DNA of 64,000 nt from positions 62,001-126,000 of the forward strand of contig KQ964263.1 in assembly GCA_001566295.1 (NCBI GenBank), written 5' to 3'. Positions within the stretch are counted from its first letter, which is position 1, and the number at the start of each line of letters is the position of its first letter. The translations under genes and the position numbers were made by a program. Positions 31,578 to 43,099 of the stretch are shown here, in pieces. A model generated the notes under the pieces. The model saw only the letters and a list, made by a program, of their open reading frames with translations. It did not search any database and was not told the origin of the DNA. The stretch is from Microdochium bolleyi (lineage: Eukaryota > Ascomycota > Sordariomycetes > Xylariales > Microdochiaceae).

Positions 31578-32535
31578 AGTGATGCTTGCGGACTTGTCAA
31601 TCTAGCTATTGCTACCCCAATCCAATCTTCGAGTCGGTGAGCTATGGCCGCACGTACTCATTTCAATCAGGTTGTGAGAATGATTGCATTGTACCTTATG
31701 GGACAAAGCTGCTACTCCGTCGATGTGTTATGGGAAAACGATCAATATCAAGACGCGAGCTTCGCCTGACTTTCCGCTCGCCATCTTCAGGTGCCCCGAG
31801 GTGTAACACGTTGTCTTGATAGGTGGAGGGACCAGCTGGCGAGCGTTCACTTCAGTTAAACTTCCTGTCGTGACCTGCACGAAACTCTGCGGTCGTCCTC
31901 CAACCTGCCGGAGACATGGCCAGCCGCATTCACACCCTCCAAGGCCTTGTTCAGTATCAGCAAATGACCAACGCCGTGCGGGTGCAATTTGCCGGTGCAA
32001 GCAGTACCAAAGTGACACCCACAACACAGCACACGATCAGATTGTTACTGAAAACTCCGAGACTATCGAGGCACGCATTCCACCGTGCGTGAACCGATGA
32101 AGAGCGGGGGCGCTTAAACTGCCGCATTTGGTAGTTTAGCCTCTAACCCCGAAACGAGCAACGCCGCTCACGATGACGGCACTTTCCTTAGCGCCTCGCA
32201 GGGGCACTTCGCGGTCTCGGAGTCGGTTACGGGTGCTCGCGTCTGGGGAAGCGGAGCAAATCACGCGGGGTAGGAACCTGGGGAGGATCGGCAATGAATG
32301 GGGGTTGCTGTGCTTGGCCAGGAGCTTGATGGCAACCTCGTGGCCTGAGCGAAGGATGATCGGCACTCGGGCTACGAGTCAAGCTTCGGCGGACATATAA
32401 GACCGTCACTTGCTCCACGTTTCTGCTGCTGTCGATCCCACGATCAAGTCCCAACGCACACCAGCCTCTGGGGACGTTTTGAAACTTCCGCATACCAGCA
32501 ATCTTTCTGATCTTGTTTCTACCCCAGCCGGCATC
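31578..32535. other. Intergenic between BVMO and transporter
   Basis: 958 bp. It holds the transporter promoter with a TATA-like site. No coding region recognised. Confidence 0.5.
32396..32401 (+). promoter_or_regulatory. TATA-like box of sugar-type transporter
   Basis: TATAAG about 140 bp upstream of the transporter ATG at 32536, in a promoter otherwise of mixed composition. Position matches similar boxes before other genes in this window. Confidence 0.5.
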
Positions 32536-34400
32536 ATGGGCTTCTTCGGCAAAGGGGTCGGAAAGTCCAAATACCTGGGCGGATCGGGCGACGCCCTGAC
32601 TGTATGGATCTCAATCGCAGCGAGCACAGTGTTGATATTTTATGGTTACGATCAAGTAAGATTCGAGCGAGAAATCCCAAGAAATCCAATTTTCTGTTTC
32701 TCTCTTTACTTTTTTTTTTTTTTTTTTTTTTTGGCCGCTTGAAGCTGTTTCAAAGTTCTTGCTGACATCCATATTTGTTAGGGCGTTTTCGGCAATGTTC
32801 TCGTCAAGCAGGACTTTCTCGACACTATGGGCAATCCGACCGCCGCGGAGCAGGGCACCATGACCTCCGTCTACAACCTCGGTTGCTTCGCTGGTGCCCT
32901 CTCGACTCTGTGGTTCGGAGACAAGCTCGGGCGACCCAAGACCCTCATCGTCGGAAGCTCCATCATCGCCGTTGGCGCTGTCATTCAAGCCGCCACCTAC
33001 AGCGCCGGCCAGATGTACGTCGGCCGCATCGTGGCCGGGCTCGGCACGGGCATGAACACCGCCACGGCTGGCGTCTGGCAGTCAGAGACGTCCAAGGCCC
33101 AGAGCCGCGGCAAGCTCATCATCATCCAGATGGCCAATTGCATCACGGGTTTCTGCTTGTCCAACTGGCTCACACTCGGATTCTCCTTTGCGCCCGGCAG
33201 CGTATCGTGGCGATTCCCGCTGGCATTCCAGATGTGTAAGCTCGCTTCTCACGCTTCTTTTATGACCTGTACTGACGTGATATCTTTCAACAGTCTTCTC
33301 TCTCCTCATCTGCCTCATGTGCCCTTTCCTGCCCGATTCACCCCGTCTTCTTATCCGCAAAGGTCGTTACGACGAAGCATGCGAGATCTTGGCTGCGCTT
33401 GAAGGCCATGGCGCTACACCCGAGTCGCCCTCCGTTCAGACACAGTTCTCCATTATCAAGAGCATCTTAGACACCGAGTACGCTGTCAAATACACGTGGT
33501 GGCAGCTTATCACCGGCCGGGGTCCTGCTGGCGTCGTCCGCCGCATGCTCCTCGGTGCGTGGATGCAGGCCATGAACCAGATCAGCGGTATTAATGTGAC
33601 CTCCTACTACATGACTGTAAGTTATATCTTGCGCAGCCTTCCACCACTCCCAAAAGATATCACAAGTTGACACCCACCTGCAGTACGTCTTCATCCACGC
33701 CATCGGAATAAATGAGCTCATGGCTCGCATCCTGGCCGCCGCCGGCTCCGTCGACTACCTTGTCTTCTCGTTCCTAGCCTACTTCGTCATCGAGCGCTAC
33801 GGCCGGCGTAAAGTCATGATGATCTCCGCAGCCGCATGCTCTGCCTGCTGGACCGTGATCGCCATCGTGCTCGGCCTCTCTGAGACGGGCCGTGGCGACC
33901 CATATACGCTGGGCATTGTCGCCGTAACGTTCTTCTTCGCATTCTTCGCGTGCTTCGCCATGGGTGTGCTGGGTATTCCCTGGCTGTACCCGACAGAAGT
34001 CGGCGCGTTGGCGTTCCGGTCGCAAGGCGCGAGCCTGGCTATGGCGACCAACTGGATCTGCAACTACATGGTAGCGCAGATCACACCCCCGGGCATTGAG
34101 AACCTCGGCTACCGCTTCTGGATAATCTGGGCTGTCATCTGTGCGAGCTTCGTGCCCACCACGTACCTGTTCTATCCGGAGACGGCCAACCGCTCGCTCG
34201 AGGACATTGACCGTTTCTTCGCAGATAACCAGGGTATTTTTGTGTTTAGAAACAAGCTGGCCACGCAGCTTGCGCGGCCGAGCATCTACGAGGAGGCGGA
34301 TAACGAGGTCGCCCACCAGACTGAGGCGAAGCACAAGGGCCTGGGCGTTGGAGAGATCCATCCAGTGGTATCGCACAAGTCTGACGCTGGAGCCGTATGA
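32536..34400 (+). CDS. MFS sugar-type transporter (12 helices)
   Basis: Proton-coupled importer of a sugar or sugar-like molecule. Exons: 32536-32655, 32782-33235, 33294-33616, 33684-34400; 537 residues. Signatures in order: FYGYDQGVFGNVL across intron 1, GDKLGRPKTLIVG (helix 2-3 loop), GRIVAGLGTGMNTA, LPDSPRLLIRKGRYDEA, AMNQISGINVTSYYMTYVFI, ERYGRRKVMM, YPTEVGALAFRSQG and YPETANRSLEDIDRFF. These fit the fungal sugar-transporter family, including some lactose, quinate and hexose carriers. Intron 1 contains a 23-T run. It lies between the BVMO and a Zn2Cys6 regulator, all on one strand. Confidence 0.94.
32710..32732. repeat. 23-nt poly-T run within intron
   Basis: Uninterrupted T tract in intron 1 (32656-32781) of the sugar-type transporter, about 50 nt before the acceptor. 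It can act as an extended polypyrimidine tract. Confidence 0.95.
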
Positions 34401-34785
34401 TCTAGAGCCATGCACACTGCTACATAGACGCGGGATAAGGACTAGCGCCTGGAGAAACACTAGATCGCATTTACGTAGACCTTAAAGCAGGCAATTTCTT
34501 CATATGGAGCAATCAATCGTGTTGATGATCATGACATTTTAAAAAACTTAGCCTTGTGAAAGTCTTCCGAGACTGTGGCTTACGGGATACTCGTGATGCT
34601 AATTTGATTACAGCCGTGAGGAGATGTCAACGGAACTTTCCGCCCGCCCGGTCCCCGCTCGCCCTTGGAACGCGGCGGGTTCGCGTGCCAGAGCTAGTCT
34701 GGAGTTGACCTACTGCTTCCCCTCTTTTAACACAACAGAAGCCCCTGTACCCATTATCTGCCTGATTCCCCAGAAGACATGCACG
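34401..34785. other. Intergenic, regulator promoter
   Basis: 385 bp, AT-rich on the left half. No gene recognised. Confidence 0.5.
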
Positions 34786-36864
34786 ATGGCATCAACGCTC
34801 GGCACGGACTCGGCAAAGGCCACCAGGCGGTCGCAGCGAGGATGGTGAGTTTCAGAGGGAATAAACACCCGTCGCCGTTCTGTCTGTGTCGTGGGAAATG
34901 ACTAACAATACGCCAGTATGTATTGCCGGCGCCGCAAGATCAAGTGCGACGAGCAGCTCCCGTCATGCGGCGAGTGCTCGAGGACTGGCCGGCGATGTGA
35001 CTCGACGTCGGGCATCTTCCGCCTCCACCGCTCGTCCTTTGCCAGCGAGCTGCCAGCTGCATCGCGGCCTTCGCAAGAAAGCAGCACGAATATCGACGCT
35101 TCGCCAACGTCGACCACTGCCGCAGCAGAACGATCTGGGATCGCGCTACCTCCCGTCTCGCTATTGTCTGATCCCGCTGAGGAGCAGTCGCCGGGGAGAA
35201 AGAGAGATGCACTGGACACTTGGGCAACTGCCACATCCCATCGAGGAACCTGCGGTCGTGCAGGGATTCACGGACCCAGGACCCCTGCTGACAACCGTGG
35301 GCAGGAATATGCCCACCTTGCATCACCGGTTCCTCTGGAGACCGGAGCCTCTTTTGATAGTGGCTTGATGTCGGCTGCTACGCTCAGTGCCGGGAGCATC
35401 ATCAGCACGAGCGGCCGCGAGGCAGATGACGAGCACGAGGTCAGCTTCTTCCTCCGCCACTTCTCTGAAGTGCCGGGACGCTGGATGGACTTGTTCGACC
35501 TTGACTGCTACTACAGCCGCCAGGTCCCCATGCTCGCTCGTCGTAATTCCCTCGTCAAATATGCAGCCTGCGCGCTGGCAGCAAAGCAACTCGGCCGGGT
35601 GGAGGGCCGCAAGGCAGCCTTTGGCGGGCTCGCACACCGGACAGCTAGCATGGAGACATGGCCTGGCCACAGCTCTCCTGACCATGTATGGTACGGCATG
35701 AAGTACTACGACAAGAGCATTTCTCTGCTCATGGAGACCATATCCGAGGGCGACGGGACGCACCGGGACGACTACCACCGCCGGAACGACAACGAGACCA
35801 TCGTGGCGGCCACGATCCTGTGCGTCTACGAGTTCTTGAGTGCCACGACGGCGGGTTGGTCCCAGCACCTCGATGGCACGCAGTCCCTGCTGCGATTGAC
35901 GAGTCAGGAGCTCCTCTTCCAGTTCCAGCCGTCACCCAGCCCTGCCAGCGCGGCCCTGGCACCACCCAAGGCTCTGCGGGCCGCGTTCTGGAACTTCGCC
36001 AGGCAGGACTCTCTAGCCTGTAGTGAGTTGCTCCTCAGCCACGGGTCATGGGGAGTCGACGCTGACTGAGTGTGAAATTTAGTCATATCGGGCAAGCACA
36101 CCCGCTTGAGTACCGAGGACGTTGACATGTGGCGAGCAATGGGGCTGCCCATCGACGACAGGGGCCTGCTGTTGATGACAGATTCGAACTCGCCACTGAA
36201 AGACGACATGATAGCCAACTCGCTCGTATGGCTGCTATGCAACATTGGCAATTTCATCGCGTTTTCGGATGACGCGACAGGCTCTGACATGGACCCTGAG
36301 ATTCTCTCGCCTTGTGCTGCTGCTACCAGGAGCAGGAAAGCCATCTGGAAAATCCTCGATCACGAGCTTTCCGCCTGGCACGAGTCCCTGCCCGAAACCT
36401 TCCAGCCCTCCGCAAGCATCAAGATCGACAGTCTGTCTCCCAGCCTGGATCGCGAGACATGGTACAGCAACAGCATGTGCGCGTCCACGGTGCAGTCCTA
36501 CCACTTGGCCCGGATGCTTCTCCTGCTTCACCTGCCACCGAACATGCCGATGCCCGAGCTTAATCCGCCCTCCTTGGACACGAGGGCCAGCCACCCGATG
36601 CGCCGCCAAGATCTCCTCTCGGCGTTCCGGGCGCTGCAGGCGCGGCTCGTCGCGCACGCCATCGAGATCTGCGCCATCGCGCTCGGCCGGCCGGACGATT
36701 CGACACGGATACACATGCTGCAGCCGCTGTACTACTCGGGGCGGTGTATGACGGACCCCCGTGACCGGGAGGTTGTGCGGGATCTGATTCGGGCTATCGA
36801 GCGAGACACGGGGTGGGCGACAGAGTACAGAGTCGAGCAACTCGTGCAGGACTGGGCGTTGTGA
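34786..36864 (+). CDS. Zn(II)2Cys6 transcription factor, SDR/BVMO block
   Basis: Binuclear-cluster regulator. Exons: 34786-34844, 34917-36022, 36083-36864; 648 residues. The intron at 34845-34916 falls inside the first cluster codon; splicing yields CMYCRRRKIKCDEQLPSCGE and then CSRTGRRC, i.e. Cys20, 23, 30, 37, 40, 47 with C-x2-C-x6-C-x6-C-x2-C-x6-C. A low-complexity linker follows, then a region with FLRHFSEVPGRWMDLFDLD, typical of the DUF3468-like fungal regulator domain (metabolic regulators such as ARCA-like proteins). The second junction gives SLACIISGKHTRLS. Being last in the SDR-BVMO-transporter row, it is a candidate pathway regulator. Confidence 0.92.
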
Positions 36865-36967
36865 GGAATGAGGGTGGAGAGTGTGCCGTGTCTGTCCATG
36901 GTCGTTCCTGGGTAATCTCCGTGTAAGTTACTCATGACCTGCTTGGCATACACGAGTGTGGAAGGAC

Positions 36968-38064
36968 TCACCGCAACGTCAAAGTATTGTCCACGAGGCA
37001 AACCGCGACGGCTGCATAGTCTGGGATCTTGGCGACAGAGGCCGCCCGTGCCCCAGCGTAGCGGATACGTGAGGGATTATTGTAGGTGAACGACGTTGTG
37101 GTGAAGGTCGATGGACCTAGAACTGAAGTAGTCGTAGTACCCAGGTTCGTTGCGGTCAAAGTGGCAGTGATAGTTGCGAATTGAGTATCGGTGGTAGTCT
37201 CACTGAACAGAGAGGTTTCAGTAATAGCTGTAGTAGTGCTCGATTCGTGGATAACGGTGGTTTCGACATCGCTCTGAACAATGGTCGTTGTAACGGTCTC
37301 AGTGATAGTACTGGATTCACCTGCTGTTAGTATTGTAACAATGCTTATTCTAGAAATCAGAGTAAAGAGATACCTAGGTAGTGCAGTCTCAGTCACTAGG
37401 AGTATCGTGGAGCAGTCGCTTATGGCAATGGCACCCTGACTTTGGAGAGCTGCAGGCAGTCTCAGTTAGTGCATGCTTGGGTAAGACAAAACGGTCTGCC
37501 GGGATAAGACTACCTGCCCTGAAGGCACGCATCAACACTACTCGATGTAGTGGTCGTAGCTGTAGACGACGATAGTGAAGAGGACTCGGAAGTGATTGAA
37601 GATAACTCGGAAGTAGTAGAAGAGGTTTCAGAAGTAGAGGAAGAGGTCTTAGAAGTGGTGGAAGAGAACTCTGTAGTGGTTAAAGATAACTCAGAAGTGG
37701 CGGAAGACGATTCGGAAGTGGTAGAAGAGGACTCGGAAGTGATAGAATATAATTCAGAAGCGGTTCAAGTCGATTCCGGAGTGGCGGAAGACGACTCGGA
37801 AGTGGTAAAAGACGGTCCAGGAGACTTTTCAGAGGTAGCAGTCGATTCAGAGATAGTCGTAGGTAGCTCGGGATATGTTGACGATTCGGTAGACGACTCT
37901 GAGGTTGTCACGGACACGTCGTAGACTGTGGACGACTCAGTTAGTAACCCAGAAGTACCGGTTAGCTCTGTAGTAGAAGATGACTCAGACGTGGTGGTGG
38001 ACAACTCGTAGATAGTGACCGGCTCGATAGTGCTGGACCAGGTGACATCAACTACGACAGTCAC
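36968..38064 (-). repeat. Degenerate Ser/Thr-rich coding-like tandem repeat
   Basis: On the minus strand, frames at 38064-37768 and 37396-36971 read as a mucin-like protein: units like TTSESSSTTSE of about 30 bp recur from about 38010 to 37560, and a second part has TETVTTTIVQ and TATLTATNLGTTTT. The frame is interrupted by a stop at 37767-37765 and changes before 37396. The plus strand reads as an Asp/Glu-Ser-Val repeat of lower plausibility. I cannot settle whether this is an expressed cell-wall protein with introns or a decayed one. Confidence 0.5.
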
Positions 38065-38390
38065 CAGAAAAACTGTGTCTGTCGCCTACTACGCTGCGTA
38101 CCAGCCCGACAACTTCCTCACGCGCTACCGCAACTCCTAGATCACCGCGGTTCTTCCCGCGGACGGCAACGTCGCCACCATCTAACAAGGTGGGGCCACC
38201 ACCACGGAAGAGTGCTGCGTCGCCTGCATCGACGACCCAAAGTGAAAGCTTAGCGCCTGGCAGCTGCTACCTGGGGTCTGCATGTTCATTAAGCCGGACC
38301 CGGCAACGGATGGGACCTGCGACGTGAATTCGGCCGGGGGCTACTTCCCGTCCAACAGGCCTCGGACTGAGAGGTACATTCTTAGCAACG
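38042..38390 (+). pseudogene. Relic of a secreted PAN/apple-like Thr-rich protein
   Basis: One plus-strand frame reads TSTTTVT, then VAYYAAYQPDNFLTRYRNS, a stop (38138), VLPADGNVATI, a stop (38183), TTTEECCVACIDDPK, a stop (38243), then a Cys-containing end SAWQLLPGVCMFIKPD. The order Thr-rich stalk, YYAA, then CCVAC matches fungal cell-surface proteins with a small PAN-like Cys domain. The frame ends at a GTATGT donor at 38391, consistent with an old exon. Three in-frame stops make it non-functional. Two (TAG, TAA) could come from CAG and CAA by C-to-T change. Confidence 0.55.
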
Positions 38391-38399
38391 GTATGTGTG

Positions 38400-39401
38400 G
38401 TGTGTGGGATCTCCTTGACTGAGTCGAAGGTATTTGCTCATGACATCGCCACTGTGTGTAATGGCTGTAAACAGTAGCACTGCAAAAAGAAAAGAAAAGA
38501 AAAAAAAAAGTCCAGAGAATGTACCGAAAGAGAACGCGAGTTCACTGCTTTCAGATATTGCGTTGTCTCCTGTCAGGGTGCCTACTGCAATATAAGTTAC
38601 ATCGCGATGCTCAAAGTTGAGAACTATAGAGAGCTCAAGCTTTCTCACAACCGTCATTGTCGAACTATCCACGGGGCATGCTTTGACTGTCGACCGGTGC
38701 GCCTCTCGCCGACTTCCGATATCAACACTATAGGTGTCTCCCGGTGCCGGCGTCCAGATGCACTTATCTTGTTCGGGAGATCAGTGACAAGCCCAAACAG
38801 CATTACGATGTCTCGGCAAAGTGCCCTTGTGTTTCCATGCGCAGCGAGAATCACCGCTGTATGCATGTCTGAGACAGATCCCTCCTGCGGGCCGCAGCAG
38901 GCTTGCTTTCGGCGCTATAAGCACCCCCTGATCGTGCGGCCGAGCAGGAGACTTGGTCCGTGACCTACAATGGCCATGCCTGCTCAAGTAAGAGGGTGTG
39001 CTGAGAAGTCGACGACCAGTCAGGAGCTTTCGATTTTGGACATGTCTGCACAGGGGTGCCCACGCCGTAAGCGACATGTCACCATGCATGCCCCGCTCCT
39101 CTGCCAGTAGGTGAGTGGCTGCGTGTCATTGGTTCGAAATTGGACAGGCAAGTTGCCATGGCTTCGATTTTGGACATCAGTGGTGCCATTGGCTCGATTT
39201 TGAAGAGCGGCTGAGGGGTCAGGCTGTGAGGTACTACACGGAAGTGTGCCTTGGGGTATATATGACAGCAGCGGCCAGTCTTCTGAGAGACTTCTGAACA
39301 TTGAGACACGCATCGAAACCTCAGTCAACACAGCTCTGCCTAGTCCGAACGTCCACACATCCTCGTCTCGATGTTTCGGTCTAGACGACCTCTTTCCCAC
39401 C
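38400..39401. other. Intergenic before Clr5 gene, with imperfect repeats
   Basis: About 1 kb. An A-rich stretch of GAAAA type lies at about 38487-38510. Imperfect copies of a motif like CATTGGCTCGATTTTGGACA occur at about 39027-39045 and three times in 39125-39215. TATATATG at about 39257-39264 lies about 140 bp before the next ATG. No gene recognised. Confidence 0.5.
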
Positions 39402-42400
39402 ATGTCTGAGCTGTTGCAGGATAGCCACAACAAGGAAGCCATAACCCAGCTCTTCCATGACCACAAGGAGCTCATACGGCAGCTCTACCAAGGCCACGAT
39501 GGCAAGAGCAAGACACTCAAGCAAATCAAACAAATCATGGAGAGCATCCATGGCTTCCCAGACATCCCGTAAGTGCTTTCCGTATTGTCTTCCACAACGG
39601 CAGCATATCTTAACGAAATCGCGGGTGTGATGCTGACAGTGCGCAATTGTATCAGGCTGCCGCAATACGAGGTCAAGCTTAAGAAGGGTCTCGGTCTGCG
39701 CAAGAAGCTCAGTCGACACGACTGGGCAGCTGTATGGGACCACTACAGAACAATAAAGGACAAATCCGGAGAGCCTGTGGCTATCTTCCTCAATGGGACC
39801 GAGATTCCATGGGCCAAGGCGTGGAAGGAGATCAGGAGGAACTGTGACCACCGGGCCGTTGCTCGTAAGTGGTGTTGATCCATTATCTGGGCCTTGCTGA
39901 TACGCTGACTAACACTCTTGAAAGCTTCACGGTTACGCCCTCTGCCTCAAGGAGTGACGATCGCGGCGCGACTAACGGCCAAGCCTTCCAGTTTGCCTCG
40001 TAACGGAGGACCGGCTACCTCAGAAGTTATCGCTTCCGCATCACCACGCATCAACCACATACCGCCCGTTGCCGTCGCGGACTCAAGATCAGCCTGTACC
40101 ATACACACAGGCCCTCGTTCTGTCGACGAAGTGGAAATGGGTCTCAATAATGGACACAAGCCTGCAAAGGCTGCGGACTTTCGACCTGTTCTTGCTGTGC
40201 AGACGAGCCGTTGCGCCGCCCCTGCTTTTGAACAGTCTCTTCTCTTTTCAAGCACCATAAACGATATCTTGTCGCCAGAAAGATTCATAACCTCATGGAA
40301 GGCTGGAAACGTTCGCAATCTGCCATGGATCCAGTTCATGTCAACCTTATTTTGTAAGAATGTTCTCGGCTTCGGCAACTCCCTCGTGAGGAAACTGGAA
40401 CTAATGATTCGGTGCAGCCATGTCCGGGCTGGCGAAGGCTCAGGCATATGGGATCTGGCGGGACTGCGAGGAAGTTGAGCCGGCGAGGGTCGCTTTCCAG
40501 CAGCTGTGTCTCAGCCTGGACACTCTGTCTCTGGTCGAAAAAGTCTTCGACCCAGCCCTGTTTCGAACAAGCGACGAGGGCGTGCGTCCATCTACTGCTC
40601 TTGGCCTTCAGTTCGATGCGGTGTATTTCCTCGGGAAAGCTGTCTTGAGACTCTGCAACACTGAGATCCTTCTTTGTGAGGAGCACCGAATGCTGTACAA
40701 GATCATTTTTGGACGCATCATGGACACGAGCCGGCATCTACTTCTGGTCTTTTTCGGCAGCACGCTTCCTTCAGTTCTTGTGACTTGCTATCAGCTTCTT
40801 CATCTTGCAGTCATCCTTCAGGACAAGAACAGCTTCGTGGTAATGATGAACGCTCATTTCGGCCGTTTTCAAGCAGCACCGGACTGCTCGAAGACAACCA
40901 TCATGGGCGCGGCGCAGTTTGGATGTCTGGACATTCTAGAAAACGTTCTCGCACACGCGCAGGCTGATGAGCTTGATCTCGAATCTATTATGTGGGGAAT
41001 CAATGCGGCCACTGTCAACGGCCATTCTCAGTGCGCGGAAAAGATAACCGACGCTTTCTTCAACGACGATGTCGACGATGATGGAAACGGCGTCGGGCGT
41101 AGCTTGTTTCAGCAATTTTTCCACACTGTTGGTTCTGACTACACCTCGAAAGAATCGGTCATGTTGAGTTGCTTCTCGAAGAACGGCATAAAGATGCGCG
41201 ACTTGTATAACGGAACCTTTCTCGAGGTGCCGACGGCATACGACGAAATATACGGTCTTCATGAAGTTGTCAAAATTCCTCTCTCGTGGCGACATTCGTA
41301 TTTGGAGTGGGCATACGGTCTGGCGAGCCCCATTTATGCCGTCATGGAGCCTTATCGACGAAGTATTCCCGAGCGGCTTGTGCGCGACAGAATTTGCCAA
41401 ACTGCTAAGCGTGGGCTCTTGGAGCTGGCGCAGTACGTCCAGTCAGTCAGTGGGGACCATGCAAAGTTCTTGCAGTTGGTCCTTGCAGAGCAATTCATGG
41501 TTGCAACACCTCCAGCTGGGGATACCGACGCCGTCCCGGTGGACATTGATTGGACAGTGGTTGCGGCACTGATGGAGGTTGGAGTCAATCCCGATCTCAA
41601 ACTCTTGGAATGCGCGGAGGTCAATGCGACGCTGTTGATGTGTCGCGCATTCATGTCCTTCGCAACCCATGGAATGAGTGACATTGCTCGCACATGCATC
41701 AAGCATCTATTGAAGCATGGAGCTACATTCGATACTTACGTCATCGCGGCCGCCGTGTCCACGACTGGCTTCGGCGCCTTGCCACTGATAATCGACTTCG
41801 GTGGTGATGTTAAAGGATTAGGAGGCAGAGCTCTGGCTCTCGCTGCAAAATTCAACAATTACAATGCCGTCAACTGGCTTCTCGACGTTGGTGTGGATGC
41901 GACAGCAACAATCGCGCATGAGAGACCAGGCCAGTCTCGGTACCCGAGAATACTGACAGTGCTCGGTACGAGTCTGGTGCAGAAAGATGTACCTCACTGT
42001 TTGAACCATTCCAGCAAACTGAAGAGGCGACGCTGGAAGTTTTACGTGCATTACCAACGCCCAAATCCGAGTATGATACGCTATTTGGCATCCAAAGGTG
42101 CTCCCCTGCGCTTCCGGCCAGATGATGAGGACTGGGAGACTCTGTTCCAAAGATATCATGACCTCGTTGCCTACTCGGAAGACTCGACTGTCATGGCTGA
42201 GACTCTTGCCCTCTTTCTTGAGCACGGCATACTGTTCAGTCACACGAAAGTGTGCGACGTGCTCGAGACAGTCGCCGAGGCCGAGGACTGGGGCTCATTC
42301 GAGCTCTTACTCGACCGTGTCGCGCCACTCAGCGAGGCCGCGCCACTTGCACTTCTCATATTGGAGGGTGCTCCACGATCGCTCGTACGAAAGACTCTGG

Positions 42401-43026
42401 GAGCTGTTCTCACCTTGGAGGGATACTCGTGGAGAAGTGGCTATAGCCCTGCGTCGGCCGCGGCGTCTCGTTGGGATCTCACGCTGCTCAAGGAACTTGT
42501 GGTAAAGGGCGCCAGTTGCAACGTCCCACGCCCCGGAGCCGCCCTATCCCATGCTTGCAAAACAAACACGCTCAATGCACGCGAAGCTGGAAATCAAATA
42601 GACACGGTCAGATATCTCCTTCGCCATGCGGACCCCGTTCACATTCGGACCGAACCGGCATTCGCAGATGCACTCCGGTTGGCCATTTCGCACGGTAGCC
42701 TGGAACTCGTCCTGGTCCTTTTGCATAGCGGCGTCGACTGCAACAGTTCTGGTTCCTCAGATGAAACATATTGGAGCCGCAGAACGCACGCTCTGGACAT
42801 AGCAGCAGTTTTGGGTTATCTCGACATGACCCAGCTACTTCTCAACCATGGGGCAGTCAGTGAGGTGCAAGGATGCACGCCGCTTGACGGCGCAATCGAC
42901 ATTGCTCTCGCCGAGAACAGGAATGGCCGCCACATTCAAGTCGCAAAGTTGATCGCGCAGTTCGCTGTCTCACTGGGCTACCCATTGGACGATAAGCACG
43001 CGTGGCTCTGTTCAGAGAAGTCTTAG
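39402..43026 (+). CDS. Large Clr5-domain protein with ankyrin-like C-terminal repeats
   Basis: Exons: 39402-39568, 39656-39864, 39925-40353, 40418-43026; 1137 residues, all phases consistent. Residues about 15-75 form a Clr5 domain: HDHKELIRQLYQGHDGKSKT, then YEVKLKKGLGLRKKLSRHDW after the first junction. A basic, Ser/Pro-rich linker follows. From about residue 270 the protein is one long helical array with degenerate ankyrin-like units, for example TCIKHLLKHGATFDTYVIAA, AVNWLLDVGVDA and MTQLLLNHGAVSEVQG. Clr5 was named after an S. pombe silencing factor; large Clr5 proteins in filamentous fungi are uncharacterised. Nuclear or signalling roles are guesses. It converges with the GH3 gene (73 bp between stop codons). 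Confidence 0.88.
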
Positions 43027-43099
43027 TTGCGCACACAGTGCTCCCAGGGCACATGTTGAATGCCAAAACATTCGATGCTCTCCATGTCTAATCCTAACA

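Noticed and set aside
37550..37924. Acidic repeat protein on the plus strand
   Set aside because: It is the complement of the Ser/Thr-rich repeat, which is the more plausible coding sense; no start context or flanking exons support it.
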